In this document: piece by piece, positions 51,781-60,717 of the stretch | How positions within the stretch are numbered: position 1 is the first letter of the stretch | Layout: every line of letters starts with the position of its first letter | Source of the DNA: an uncultured Jannaschia sp. | GTDB lineage: Bacteria > Pseudomonadota > Alphaproteobacteria > Rhodobacterales > Rhodobacteraceae | Reading direction: 5' to 3' | Assembly (NCBI RefSeq): GCF_947503795.1 | Contig: NZ_CANNEZ010000001.1 | Location: 301,001-365,000, forward strand | DNA: 64,000 bases | The notes under the pieces: model-generated | Seen by the model: only the letters and a program-made list of their open reading frames with translations | The model's database searches: none | Told to the model about the DNA's origin: nothing | Position numbers and translations under genes: made by a program

Positions 51781-52449
51781 ATGAACTGGAACGTGCCCAA
51801 TATCCTGACCGTCCTGCGCCTCCTCGCCGCGCCCGGCGTGGCGATCATGTTCCTCTTTTTCGCGCGGCCCTGGGCGGACTGGTTCGCACTCGTCCTCTTC
51901 GTGGTCGCCGCCGTCACCGACTGGATCGATGGCTGGTGGGCGCGCGAATACAATCAGGAGAGCCGCTTCGGCGCGATGCTCGACCCGATCGCCGACAAGG
52001 CGATGGTGGTGATCGCACTCCTCGTCATCACGGGGTTCTCGGGCATGAACCCGTGGATCCTTCTGCCCGCGACGGTCATCCTCTTCCGCGAGGTGTTCGT
52101 CAGCGGCTTGCGCGAGTTCCTCGGGGCGACGGCGGGTCTTCTGAAAGTCACGAAGCTCGCCAAGTGGAAAACGACAGCGCAGATGACGGCCATTGCGGTG
52201 CTCTTCGCGGCGGGCGTGTTCGAGCACGCCTTCCTCGAGCGGACCGAGGGCATGGACCTGCCCATGGTGGACTCGATCCTGACCGGCGCGGTGCCCGACG
52301 AGATCGGGCTGACCACGATGGTGCAGGCCGAAGCGACGACCTTCCTGATCGGCGTAATCCTGCTCTGGGTCGCGGCGGCGCTGACGGCGATGACCGGCTG
52401 GGACTATTTCTCGAAGGCGAAGCCGCATCTGCGGGACACCAAGGCGTGA
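51781..52449 (+). CDS. pgsA: CDP-diacylglycerol-glycerol-3-phosphate 3-phosphatidyltransferase
   Basis: 222 residues. The CDP-alcohol phosphotransferase signature DG-x2-AR-x8-G-x3-D-x3-D is present in DWIDGWWAREYNQESRFGAML followed by DPIADK. About six membrane helices. It makes phosphatidylglycerophosphate, precursor of phosphatidylglycerol. The stop overlaps the moaD GTG start. This PgsA-MoaD-MoaE order is common in this group. Confidence 0.93.
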   Translation: MNWNVPNILTVLRLLAAPGVAIMFLFFARPWADWFALVLFVVAAVTDWIDGWWAREYNQESRFGAMLDPIADKAMVVIALLVITGFSGMNPWILLPATVILFREVFVSGLREFLGATAGLLKVTKLAKWKTTAQMTAIAVLFAAGVFEHAFLERTEGMDLPMVDSILTGAVPDEIGLTTMVQAEATTFLIGVILLWVAAALTAMTGWDYFSKAKPHLRDTKA

Positions 52450-52697
52450 CGGTGCAGGTGCTCTATTTCGCGTGGCTGCGCGAGCGGATCGGGCTGGGCC
52501 GCGAGATGGTCGAGACCGAGGCGGCGACGGTCGCCGATCTGGTCGAGGAGTTGCGCGGACGCGAGCCGCGCTATGCCGCCGCCTTTGCCGACATGGGAAG
52601 CGTCAAGGTGGCGCTGGACCAGGAGCTGTCCGATCTCGGCGCGCCCTTGCGGGGCGTCCGGGAGATCGCATTCTTTCCACCCATGACCGGCGGCTAG
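52446..52697 (+). CDS. moaD: Molybdopterin synthase sulfur-carrier subunit
   Basis: 83 residues from a GTG overlapping the pgsA stop. The ubiquitin-like fold VQVLYFAWLRERIG, ending EIAFFPPMTGG with the required C-terminal Gly-Gly for thiocarboxylation, is intact. It donates sulfur to MoaE for molybdopterin formation. Confidence 0.93.
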   Translation: MTVQVLYFAWLRERIGLGREMVETEAATVADLVEELRGREPRYAAAFADMGSVKVALDQELSDLGAPLRGVREIAFFPPMTGG

Positions 52698-52726
52698 ACG
52701 ATGCCCTGCCCCGACCGGAAGCGGAG

Positions 52727-53182
52727 ATGGCGGCGATGACACCGCGCATCGTCGTCGGCCCGGAGGATTTCGACCTCGGGGCCGAAGCCGCGCGTCTTGA
52801 AAATGGGGCCGAAACCGGCGCCGTAGTCACCTTCACGGGCCGCGTTCGCGACAGCGCGGATGGCCTGCGCCACATGGAAATCGAGCATTATCCCGGCATG
52901 ACCGAGCGCGCCCTGACCGACATGGCAGAGCGGGCGGCGGTGCGCTGGACGCTGGCCGGCGTGACGATCATCCACCGCCATGGGCGCCTGCCGCCGGGGG
53001 CGCGGATCATGATGGTCGCGACGGCCGCGCGGCATCGTGCGGCGGCCTTCGAGGCGGCGGCGTTCCTGATGGACTACCTCAAGTCGCGGGCACCCTTCTG
53101 GAAGAAGGAGGTGACGGCCGAGGGCGAGGCGTGGGTCGCGGCAGTCGCCGCGGACGAGGCGGCGCTCGACCGCTGGAGCTAG
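52727..53182 (+). CDS. moaE: Molybdopterin synthase catalytic subunit
   Basis: 151 residues from the ATG at 52727 (or 148 from 52736). Key MoaE stretches: VTFTGRVRD, LRHMEIEHYPGMTE, IHRHGRLPPGARIMMVATAARHR, and FLMDYLKSRAPFWKKE. These include the conserved Lys and Arg residues used with MoaD. The stop codon shares CTAG with the convergent Hint-domain gene. Confidence 0.95.
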   Translation: MAAMTPRIVVGPEDFDLGAEAARLENGAETGAVVTFTGRVRDSADGLRHMEIEHYPGMTERALTDMAERAAVRWTLAGVTIIHRHGRLPPGARIMMVATAARHRAAAFEAAAFLMDYLKSRAPFWKKEVTAEGEAWVAAVAADEAALDRWS

Positions 53183-54177
53183 CTGCGCCCCGGTAGGGCG
53201 CGCCCCAGAAGTGCCGTCGCATCGACCCCGTCGAGATCGGCGGCCGACGGCTCCACCCCGTGATGCGGATGCTGAATACGACCGGCCATGCGCCGCGCGA
53301 TATCGAGCGCCATGTCCTCGTCCATGCCGGCCAGAACCTCGGGCGAGACCAGAAGCGACTCGGCCGGGATGCATTCGGCGTAGATGATCTCGTGCGCGTC
53401 GAAGAGCAGGTGGAAGTAATCGACATGCCCCCCGGCCATCCGCACGATGCCGTCCCCGTCGACAAGATGCCGCGCCCGGACGAGCAGTTCGGCCCGCCCG
53501 ACGCCCATGGCATCGTCACGATGGTAGATGAACAGGCGATGGTCCGGCGACAGGATCAGGTCGTCGGCATTGTTGAGCGCACCCGCGGCGATTCGGACGG
53601 GGGCGTTTGAGCCCTCGGCCCGCACGGTCTGGCGGCCGATCCAGCGGATCGCCTGCGGGCCGTTATCGCGTGTCAGGACGCGGTCTCCGGTCGCCAGCGC
53701 CTCGACCGGGGTCTGGCGACCATCGGCCATGGTGATCTTGGTGCCGCGCGTGAAACTGACCTGCGCGACGTTCGACAGTTCGCCCTCGACCGTCTCGGAG
53801 GCGATCAGTGTATAATCGTCCGAGGCCGAGAGCGGGCCCAGCGGCAATGCCAGGCGTGCGCCGTCCAGCTCGAGAACGAGCACCTCGACCATCGATCCGC
53901 GCTCGCCCATGATTTGATGTCGCGCCAGTGCCGTGACGGCCTGTCCGGCAATGCCGACCGAGCTGCCGGGGCCGACCGCCATGCCGCCGCCGATCCGGGT
54001 CAGGATCAGCTCGCGCTGCGGGGCGCCCGGATCGAGGCAATAGATGTCGCCCGCCACGACCTCGTCGACGCTGCCGATCGCATCCCCCATCAGCGCGCCC
54101 GTCTCGACCGAGAGGGCGCCCGCATCGTGGACCATGCAGCGGCTGAGCGCCGCGAGGGGGGAGGACGATTCCGTCAT
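53179..54177 (-). CDS. Hint (Hedgehog/intein-type) domain protein
   Basis: 332 residues. The Hint_2 domain runs from about residue 140 (SFTRGTKITMADGRQTPVEALATGDRVLTRDN) through AIRWIGRQ, LSPDHRLFIYH and DYFHLLFDAHEIIYAE. In most relatives the first residue is Cys; here it is Ser141. The N-terminal 135 residues have an acidic, beta-rich pattern without a clear signal peptide. This family is abundant in Rhodobacterales and is often linked to secreted repeat proteins; the actual processing activity is unproven. It ends overlapping the moaE stop. Confidence 0.85.
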   Translation of the reverse strand: MTESSSPLAALSRCMVHDAGALSVETGALMGDAIGSVDEVVAGDIYCLDPGAPQRELILTRIGGGMAVGPGSSVGIAGQAVTALARHQIMGERGSMVEVLVLELDGARLALPLGPLSASDDYTLIASETVEGELSNVAQVSFTRGTKITMADGRQTPVEALATGDRVLTRDNGPQAIRWIGRQTVRAEGSNAPVRIAAGALNNADDLILSPDHRLFIYHRDDAMGVGRAELLVRARHLVDGDGIVRMAGGHVDYFHLLFDAHEIIYAECIPAESLLVSPEVLAGMDEDMALDIARRMAGRIQHPHHGVEPSAADLDGVDATALLGRALPGRS

Positions 54178-54327
54178 TTCAACACGGTACCCGGCGCGCA
54201 GGGGCGAAAACAGGGCCGTGCGGTGACCGCATCATTAGAATTGAGGCGACGTTACGGAATTGTGGGCGTGAAGCCGCCGGGGCGGGCTGATAGGACGGGC
54301 CAAACGGACAAAAAGGGGAGAGTTGCG

Positions 54328-55107
54328 ATGGATCTGGGCATCAAGGGCAAGCGGGCGCTGGTGGGCGCGTCGTCGAAGGGATTGGGACTGGGCTGTGCGA
54401 CGGCGCTGGCCGAGGCGGGCGTGAACCTCGTGATGAACGCGCGCGGCTCCGAGGCGCTGGAGGCCGCAGCTGCCGATCTGCGCCAGCGCTACGGCGTCGA
54501 GGTCACGACCGTCGCCGCCGACATCACCTCCGAGGCCGGACGGGCCGAGGTGCTCGCCGCCGCGGATAGCCCCGACATCCTCGTGACGAATGCTGGCGGC
54601 CCGCCCCCGGGCCTCTGGTCGGATTGGGACCGGGACGATTTCATCGCGGCCCTGGACGCCAACATGCTGACCCCGATCGCGCTGATGAAGGCGTGCCTGC
54701 CGGCGATGATGGACCGGGGCTGGGGGCGTGCCGTCAACATCACCTCGCAATCGGTCAAGGCGCCGATCCCGCAGCTTGGGCTGTCGAACGCGGCGCGCAC
54801 CGGGCTTACGGGCTACGTCGCGGGCACGGCGCGGCAGGTCGCCTCCAGTGGTGTGACGATCAACAACCTGCTGCCCGGGATCCACGCGACCGACCGGGCC
54901 GACGCGCTGGACGGGCCGGTGGCCAAGTCGAAAGGCATCTCCATCGAGGAGGCCCGTGCCGCCCGCGCCGCGACCATCCCGGCCAATCGTTACGGCACCG
55001 CGGCCGAATTCGGTCAGGCCTGCGCCTTTCTCTGCTCGGTCCATGCCGGTTTCATCGTGGGCCAGAACCTGCTGGCCGATGGCGGGGCCACGAACGCGAC
55101 GATCTGA
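54328..55107 (+). CDS. SDR-family oxidoreductase with atypical catalytic residues
   Basis: 259 residues from the ATG at 54328, with an AAGGGGAG ribosome-binding site upstream. GASSKGLGLGCATALAEAG is the nucleotide-binding loop and VTNAGGPPPG replaces NNAG. At the catalytic position the sequence is PQLGLSNAARTGL, where the canonical YxxxK is not found (LSN...R pattern). Other members of this SDR subgroup share this feature. The enzyme activity is unknown. Confidence 0.85.
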   Translation: MDLGIKGKRALVGASSKGLGLGCATALAEAGVNLVMNARGSEALEAAAADLRQRYGVEVTTVAADITSEAGRAEVLAAADSPDILVTNAGGPPPGLWSDWDRDDFIAALDANMLTPIALMKACLPAMMDRGWGRAVNITSQSVKAPIPQLGLSNAARTGLTGYVAGTARQVASSGVTINNLLPGIHATDRADALDGPVAKSKGISIEEARAARAATIPANRYGTAAEFGQACAFLCSVHAGFIVGQNLLADGGATNATI

Positions 55108-55131
55108 GCTGAGGGCGTGGCGCCGCGCGGC

Positions 55132-55836
55132 TCAGGCCCGCGCGGCGCGCAAGGCGGCCAGCGTCAGGAGCGCGACGGCCACCGCCGCGCCGGCCGCGAA
55201 GATCCCCACGAGATCGAACCCGTTGCGCACGGTCACCGCGATCAACGCCCAGACGACGGCCCCGCCATACATCAGCGAGGCCCGCGTCCGCAGCATCGCA
55301 ACCGTGATGGCGAGCCCGATGGAGAGCGCCGCGATGGCCCAGCCCGTCTCGCCGAAGGGCGGCCAGCCCCAGCCCGCCGCCAGAAGTCCGATCGACACCG
55401 AGGAGGCGGCAGTCAGCCACCCGGCATAGAGCCCGATCGACGCGCGCAGCCACCAGAGATCCGTGTCGGGCGTTCGGCTCAGCGCCCAGAGCGCCCCGCC
55501 CAGCATGACCCAGATGAGGACGGTTGCCCAAATCGGCGAGGCGACGGCGACGGCCAGCCACGCCGCACCCACCACGAGGCTGAGGAGGAGCGGGACGCGC
55601 GTCGCGTCCCAAGCCGGATCGCCGCGCCGGGCCCAGACCCCGTAGCCCGCCATGGCGATCAGCCACAGGTAGATCAGCCCCCAGATCGAGAAGGCATAGC
55701 CCGCCGGCTGCACCGACGGGTCTTCGATCGGGTTGGGGAATTGCGTCGGATCGTAGCCCCCGAAGCCGGGGACGAAGAACGGGGAGACCGCGAAGGCGAG
55801 CGCGGCGAGAAGGACGAGAATGGCGCGGAGTGTCAT
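55132..55836 (-). CDS. TspO/MBR-like membrane protein
   Basis: 234 residues, about seven membrane helices. The GYAFSIWGLIYLWLIAM helix and the many Trp residues (GWLTAA, GWGWPPFGE, WALIAVTVRNG) fit the tryptophan-rich TspO/MBR superfamily, though it is longer than classical TspO (about 160 residues) and resembles the extended bacterial branch. A ligand cannot be assigned. Convergent with the SDR gene. Confidence 0.65.
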   Translation of the reverse strand: MTLRAILVLLAALAFAVSPFFVPGFGGYDPTQFPNPIEDPSVQPAGYAFSIWGLIYLWLIAMAGYGVWARRGDPAWDATRVPLLLSLVVGAAWLAVAVASPIWATVLIWVMLGGALWALSRTPDTDLWWLRASIGLYAGWLTAASSVSIGLLAAGWGWPPFGETGWAIAALSIGLAITVAMLRTRASLMYGGAVVWALIAVTVRNGFDLVGIFAAGAAVAVALLTLAALRAARA

Positions 55837-55938
55837 GGGGTGCAGTTAGCCTGCCGCGGCGGCGCGGCCAGAGGCGGAACCGGATCGGGGATCATGCTAG
55901 GATCGCGCCATTCGACCCCATGCATGCAGGAGACGACC

Positions 55939-56331
55939 ATGACCGACAGCCCGGCCATCGTGCCCTATCTCAGCTATGTCGACGCCAAGGCGGCGATGAC
56001 CTTTCTCGCCGACGCCTTCGGGCTCGAGAACGTGCAGGCGCATGACGGCCCCGACGGGCGCGTGATGCATGCCGAGATGCGCCACGGCAACGGCGTCATC
56101 ATGCTGGGCACCGTTGATGCCGCGCCCGATCACGGCTCGCCGGGTCTCTACCTCGTGGTCGAGGACGTGGACGCCCATCACGCGCGCGCCGTCGCCGCTG
56201 GGGCCGGGGTCGTCTACGGCCCCGAGGATACAGAGTTCGGAACACGACGCTGGCGCGGCACCGATCCCGAGGGGCACGAGTGGTCCTTCGGCACCTACGC
56301 GCCGCAGACCACCGCGCCCGATTGGGGCTGA
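55939..56331 (+). CDS. VOC-family (glyoxalase/bleomycin-resistance-like) protein
   Basis: 130 residues from the ATG at 55939. VPYLSYVDAKAAMTFLADAFGLE, GRVMHAEMRHGNGVIMLG, and DPEGHEWSFGTY are the repeating beta-alpha-beta strands and metal-binding residues of VOC proteins. Activity unknown; similar proteins are often annotated as glyoxalases. A hairpin follows. Confidence 0.88.
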   Translation: MTDSPAIVPYLSYVDAKAAMTFLADAFGLENVQAHDGPDGRVMHAEMRHGNGVIMLGTVDAAPDHGSPGLYLVVEDVDAHHARAVAAGAGVVYGPEDTEFGTRRWRGTDPEGHEWSFGTYAPQTTAPDWG

Positions 56332-56349
56332 GGCGGCCCGGAGGCCGCC
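56332..56349. terminator. Bidirectional hairpin between convergent genes
   Basis: GGCGGCC (56332-56338), loop CGGA, GGCCGCC (56343-56349) form a perfect 7-base-pair stem directly after the VOC stop and ten bases before the end of the convergent peptide-binding protein gene. It could serve both. Confidence 0.6.
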
Positions 56350-56359
56350 CCGCCGCGCC

Positions 56360-57817
56360 TCATTCCGACCAGCTGACGCCGGTCAGGTCGTTGGCCTGCG
56401 TGGGCGAATTCTCCCACAGGCCCTGGATGCGGGCATCGGCCACGCCGGTCTTGGCCAGCTGGAACAGGTAGGCGTTCACGTAATCGCCCGAGATGATCTC
56501 CTGCGCCTGCCGCGAGAGCGCACTGCGCTGCTCGGGGTTGGTCTCGACCGAAAGCTCATCGATCAGGGCCTGGAACGCGGGGTTGTCGTACTGGAAGTAA
56601 TAATCCGGCCGCGCGTAGATGTTGATGTCAGCAGGCTCGGTATGGCTGACGATGGTCAGGTCGAAATCCTTGCCGCGGAACACCTGCTCGAGCCATTGCG
56701 CCCATTCGAGGTTGGCGATCTCGGTCTCGATCCCGACCGCGCGCAGCTGGCTCGCGATGATCTCGCCGCCGCGCCGCGCATAGGCCGGGGGCGGCAGCAT
56801 CAGGCGAAGCGTCAGGTCCGTCGCCCCGGCCTCGGCCAGCAACGCGCGCGCGCGGTCGGGGTCGAAGGCCGACCGGTCCGTCAGGTCGACGTAATCCGGG
56901 TTGTGCGGCGCGAAATGCGTGCCGATGGGCGTGCCGTAGCCGAACATCGCACCGTCGATGATCGCCTGCCGGTCGATCGCGTGGGTGATCGCCTGCCGCA
57001 CGCGCGCGTCGGGAAGGGACACGTTGTTCATCGCGAGGATCGTCTCGCCCTCCGTCGAGCCGACGATGACGCTGAACCGGGGGTCGGCCTCGAAGCTCGA
57101 CAGCGTCTCGGGGGCGGGGAAGGTCGGGAAGGCATCGACATCGCCCGCCATGACGGCGGCGAAGGCGGCGTTCGGGTCCGAGATGAACTTGAAGGTCGCG
57201 CGCTCCAGCGCGGGGGCGTCGCCCCAATAGGCGTCGTTGCGCGCCAGCTCGACCCGGTCGCCCTGCACCCAGTCCGCCACGGTGAACGGCCCCGTGCCCA
57301 CGGGCGCCGAGGCGTTGGTCTCCGCGCTTTCCGGCGCCACGATCACCGCGTCGCCCCAAGCGAGGTTGAAGGGCAGGTTGCCGTTCGGCGCGGCCAGCGT
57401 GATGCGCACGGTCTGGGCGTCAACCGCCTCGACGCTCGCGATCCCCTCGAACAACGCCTTTTGCGCGTTCGTCGAATCTTCGGCGCGCGCGCGGTCGAGG
57501 CTGAAGACCACGTCCTCGGCATCCATCGTGGTGCCGTCGTGGAACGTCACGCCCTCGTGCAGGTCGAAGGTCCAGGTCAGACCGTCCTCGGAGACGTCCC
57601 AACTTTCGGCCAGTGCGGGCTGGATCGACCCGTCCGGCCCGAACCGCGTCAGCCCCTCGAAGACATTGGCATAGACGACCTCGTCGATGGCCGCGGCGGC
57701 CCCGCCCGTGGGATCGAGATTGGGCGGCTCGAGTTGCATGCCGATGGTGATGTCGGTCTGCTGGGCCAGCGCGGTGGACGCGGTCAGCAGCAGGATGGCG
57801 GTTGTCTGTCGAAGCAT
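56360..57817 (-). CDS. ABC transporter periplasmic substrate-binding protein, peptide/opine type (SBP_bac_5)
   Basis: 485 residues. A signal peptide ends in STALAQ. Family 5 signatures: LDPTGGAAAAIDEVVYANVFEGL, PALAESWDVSEDGLTWTFDLHEGVTFHDG, and TFKFISDPNAAFAAVMAGDVDAF. It binds peptides or similar ligands for import. No permease or ATPase genes of this transporter lie next to it, so it may be an orphan component. Confidence 0.9.
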   Translation of the reverse strand: MLRQTTAILLLTASTALAQQTDITIGMQLEPPNLDPTGGAAAAIDEVVYANVFEGLTRFGPDGSIQPALAESWDVSEDGLTWTFDLHEGVTFHDGTTMDAEDVVFSLDRARAEDSTNAQKALFEGIASVEAVDAQTVRITLAAPNGNLPFNLAWGDAVIVAPESAETNASAPVGTGPFTVADWVQGDRVELARNDAYWGDAPALERATFKFISDPNAAFAAVMAGDVDAFPTFPAPETLSSFEADPRFSVIVGSTEGETILAMNNVSLPDARVRQAITHAIDRQAIIDGAMFGYGTPIGTHFAPHNPDYVDLTDRSAFDPDRARALLAEAGATDLTLRLMLPPPAYARRGGEIIASQLRAVGIETEIANLEWAQWLEQVFRGKDFDLTIVSHTEPADINIYARPDYYFQYDNPAFQALIDELSVETNPEQRSALSRQAQEIISGDYVNAYLFQLAKTGVADARIQGLWENSPTQANDLTGVSWSE

Positions 57818-57899
57818 GGGTCAGGTCCTCCCCGGTACGGTGCGCCAGCGTAGCCAACCCCCCGCGTCGGGGGCAAGCCGTGTCCGTGGGGCAGTCCCG

Positions 57900-58544
57900 T
57901 CAGGTCCGGGCCCCGGCGACCGCCTCGCAGAGCGGCGCGACCGCGCAATCGGCGCAGCGCGGCGCGCGCGCGCGGCAGGTTCGCTTGCCATGGGTCAGAA
58001 GGATCACGTGGCCGTCGCGGCGGAACGCCTCCGGAATGCGGGCCTCCAGCGACGCGGCCGTCTGCGCCTCGGTCTTGCCGGTGGCCAGACCCATGCGGTT
58101 GCAGACCCGGTGGACATGGGTGTCGACCGCGACCACGGCCTCGCCGAAGGTGAAAGCCATGACGATATCGGCGCACTTGCGCCCCACGCCCGGCAGGGAC
58201 ATCAGACCGTCCCGGTCGGTCGGGACATGCCCGTCATATTCGTCGAGCAGGAACCGGCACATCCGCTTCAGGTTACGGGTCTTCACGTTGTAGAGCCCGC
58301 ACGGCCGGATCGCCGCCGCGATCTCGACATCCGGCAGCGCGAGGATACCCTCGGGCGTCCGCGCGAGCGCGAAGAGCGCCTTCGACGCGGCGGCCGTGTT
58401 CCGGTCGAGGCTCTGGGCCGAGAGCATGCAACTCACGACCGACCGGAACGGATCGCGCCCGCCTTTCGTCGCCGGTTGCCGCGCGTCCGGGTAGGCGCGG
58501 CGCAACGTTTCCATCAGGGTCAGGCGATCGTCGGCATCGAGCAT
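57900..58544 (-). CDS. nth: Endonuclease III
   Basis: 214 residues from the ATG at 58544. The HhH motif LPGVGRKCADIVMAF contains the catalytic Lys, and VDTHVHRV the catalytic Asp. Four cysteines in a C-x6-C-x2-C-x5-C arrangement (RTCRARAPRCADCAVAPLC) bind the 4Fe-4S cluster. It removes oxidised pyrimidines and nicks the abasic site in base excision repair. Complete. Confidence 0.93.
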   Translation of the reverse strand: MLDADDRLTLMETLRRAYPDARQPATKGGRDPFRSVVSCMLSAQSLDRNTAAASKALFALARTPEGILALPDVEIAAAIRPCGLYNVKTRNLKRMCRFLLDEYDGHVPTDRDGLMSLPGVGRKCADIVMAFTFGEAVVAVDTHVHRVCNRMGLATGKTEAQTAASLEARIPEAFRRDGHVILLTHGKRTCRARAPRCADCAVAPLCEAVAGART

Positions 58545-58567
58545 GGCTCGCGACCTAGCGCCGCGTC

Positions 58568-58587
58568 CAAACTCTTCGAAGAGTTTG
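58568..58587. repeat. 20-base perfect palindrome upstream of nth
   Basis: The sequence CAAACTCTTCGAAGAGTTTG is its own reverse complement. It lies 24 bases from the nth start and 13 bases past the stop of the IMPACT-family gene, both on the minus strand. It could be a terminator, a dimeric-protein operator, or one copy of a dispersed palindromic repeat. Confidence 0.6.
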
Positions 58588-58599
58588 CAAAGAATCCTG

Positions 58600-58959
58600 T
58601 CAGGGATGCTCCGCACAGGACGCGAGGTAGTCGCGTACAGCGGTCTGGACGTGCCGGAACCGATCGCCGCCCAGATGCTTGCCGCCATACCAGCGCGTCA
58701 CGATGACCACGTGGTCGCGCAGCGCCGCCCGCTCGAGCATGCGCAGGATGACCATGCCCGCCCCCGCCTCGCCGTCGTCGTTCTTTACCGGCCCGTCCGC
58801 GGCGATCAGGCCCCAGCTGTGATGCGTCGCCTTGGCGAAGCGCTTGTCCCGGCAAAGCGCGGTGACGACCGCCTTGGCCGCATCCGCGTCGCGGGCCGGC
58901 GCGCCGGTCACGGCATAGCGGCTGCCGCGGTCGTTGATGTCGAGATGGAGCGTCCTCAC
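58600..58959 (-). CDS. IMPACT/YigZ family protein
   Basis: 119 residues from a GTG at 58959 that overlaps the deacylase stop (GTGA). The segment ATHHSWGLIAADG, then NDDGEAGAGMVILRMLE and VVIVTRWYGGKHLGGDRF, is diagnostic of the IMPACT (YigZ) N-terminal domain. The second YigZ domain seen in longer members is lacking. Function in bacteria not established. Confidence 0.88.
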   Translation of the reverse strand: MRTLHLDINDRGSRYAVTGAPARDADAAKAVVTALCRDKRFAKATHHSWGLIAADGPVKNDDGEAGAGMVILRMLERAALRDHVVIVTRWYGGKHLGGDRFRHVQTAVRDYLASCAEHP

Positions 58960-60224
58960 CCCAGAAGGCGATCCAAGGACAGCGCCATGACCTTGGCGCT
59001 GTCGATCATGTCTTCCACCCCGATCCATTCGTCGGGCTGATGCGCGAGGTCCAGCACGCCGGGCCCGTAGGCGATGCAGTTCTTCAGCCGCCCGATGCGG
59101 TCGATATGCTTCTGGTCGTAGGTGCCGGGGCTGACGACATGCTCGGGCGCGCGGCCGAGCACCGCCTCGACCGCCTCGCCCACGACGCGGACGATAGGCG
59201 CGTCGGCGGGCGTCATCGTCGGCATCACCTCGAAGAGATCGCGGATCTCGTAGCGGAACTCGGGCCGTTCTGCGCGGACACGCTCCATCATCTCGGTGAC
59301 CTCGCGTTTAACGACAGCGATGTCCTCCTCCATCAAGAACCGCCGGTCCAGCGTCAGGACACAGCGGTCCGGCACGCAGGCCGAGGGCAGGCCGGTGTAA
59401 TCCTCCGCCTGCACCGGCTCGCCGCCATGGATCGCGTTGATGTTGAGGGTGGACTGCCGCGCGCCCTCGGGAACGACCGGCATCGCGGTGCGGCGTCCGG
59501 CGAGCAGCGGGAAGAGCGTCCGCTCCATCTCGTCGATCACCGCGCCCATGTGGCGGACGGCGCAATCGCCGAGAAACGGCATCGAGCCATGGGCGATGCG
59601 CCCCTTGGTCTCGATCTCGGCCCACCAGACGCCGCGATGCCCCAGGCAGATGCGGTCCTTGTTCAGCGGCTCGGGGATAATGACGTGCTGGACTCGAGCC
59701 GGGTCGAAGAATCCCTGCTCGGCGAGGTAGGCGACGCCGCCATAGCCGCCCGATTCCTCGTCTGCGGTCGCGGAGATCTCGATCGCGCCCCGGAAGTCGG
59801 GCCGCATCGCGGCGAAGGCCTCGGCGGCGACGATGCTGGTCGCCAGCCCGCCTTTCATGTCGCAGGCGCCGCGCCCGTAGATCCGGCCCCCGTCGAGTTC
59901 GCCCCCGAAGGGCTCGCGGGTCCAGCCCTGGCCCACCGCGACGACGTCGTGATGGCTGTTGAAGTGGACGCAATCGCCCGGCTCCGCCCCCTCGAGCCGG
60001 CAGATGACGTTCCAGCGCGGATAGGCCGTGCTGTCGCCCAGCGCGCCCTCGGCCCGCACCATCTTCACCTCCCAGCCGCGCGCGCCGAGACGTTCGCCGA
60101 CGAAGGAACAGATGTCGCGGTAGTGCCGCCCCGGCGGGTTCAGCGTCGGGATGCGGATCAGCGCCTGCGTCAGCGCGACGAGGTCGCCCTCGCGCTGCTC
60201 GATCTCCTGCAACAGCCGATCCAT
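58956..60224 (-). CDS. M20 peptidase/deacylase (ArgE/DapE family)
   Basis: 422 residues from the ATG at 60224. Metal ligands are in CVHFNSHHDVV, with GRGACDMKGGLA (bridging Asp) and TADEESGGYGG (catalytic Glu pair); a GRIAHGSMPF dimer loop follows. It is a zinc- or cobalt-dependent amidohydrolase such as acetylornithine deacetylase or succinyl-diaminopimelate desuccinylase. Sequence alone does not choose between them. It is coupled to the IMPACT gene. Confidence 0.9.
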   Translation of the reverse strand: MDRLLQEIEQREGDLVALTQALIRIPTLNPPGRHYRDICSFVGERLGARGWEVKMVRAEGALGDSTAYPRWNVICRLEGAEPGDCVHFNSHHDVVAVGQGWTREPFGGELDGGRIYGRGACDMKGGLATSIVAAEAFAAMRPDFRGAIEISATADEESGGYGGVAYLAEQGFFDPARVQHVIIPEPLNKDRICLGHRGVWWAEIETKGRIAHGSMPFLGDCAVRHMGAVIDEMERTLFPLLAGRRTAMPVVPEGARQSTLNINAIHGGEPVQAEDYTGLPSACVPDRCVLTLDRRFLMEEDIAVVKREVTEMMERVRAERPEFRYEIRDLFEVMPTMTPADAPIVRVVGEAVEAVLGRAPEHVVSPGTYDQKHIDRIGRLKNCIAYGPGVLDLAHQPDEWIGVEDMIDSAKVMALSLDRLLG

Positions 60225-60396
60225 CCGGGCCTCCCTTGGCGTGGTCCGGGCGACACACTGGGACGAAACCGGGCAGGGGGCCAGACCATTCCCGGCCTGC
60301 CGGCGGTCCTGCGCGGATAGGATGGCACCGAAGCCGGATGGAGCGCGACGTGACAGAAACGCAACCGAATGGCGGCGCGTCTCGGCGGCCGCGCGC

Positions 60397-60717
60397 ATGG
60401 GATTGTGCGACGTGACCCTCCTCCTGCCGGTCCTCGCCCTGCTGGTCGTCGCGTGGTTCGTGCCGTGGGGTCTGGGGAAGCTCCTCCCCGAAGGGGTCGG
60501 CTGGCTCGTCGCGAACGGCCTCTTCTCGTCGGTCCTGCTGGCGGTGCTGGCGGCGCTGGGCTTCGTGCTGCTCTATGGTGAGGCGGGCGGCGTCGTATGG
60601 CGCGAGGCGCCGTGGCATTTCGCCGTGCTCAGCCTGCGCAGCGCGCTGATCTGGGGGCCGATGATGGTCCTGTCGCTGGCCAATCTGCCGCGCCACTGGA
60701 CGACCGAGACGTGGTGA
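60397..60717 (+). CDS. Small hypothetical membrane protein
   Basis: 106 residues from an ATG at 60397 or 101 from a GTG at 60412. Three hydrophobic helices are evident (LLLPVLALLVVAWFVPWG, GLFSSVLLAVLAALGFVLLYG, and LRSALIWGPMMVLSLA). No known motif. It is divergent from the deacylase gene and has no clear partner. Confidence 0.6.
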   Translation: MGLCDVTLLLPVLALLVVAWFVPWGLGKLLPEGVGWLVANGLFSSVLLAVLAALGFVLLYGEAGGVVWREAPWHFAVLSLRSALIWGPMMVLSLANLPRHWTTETW

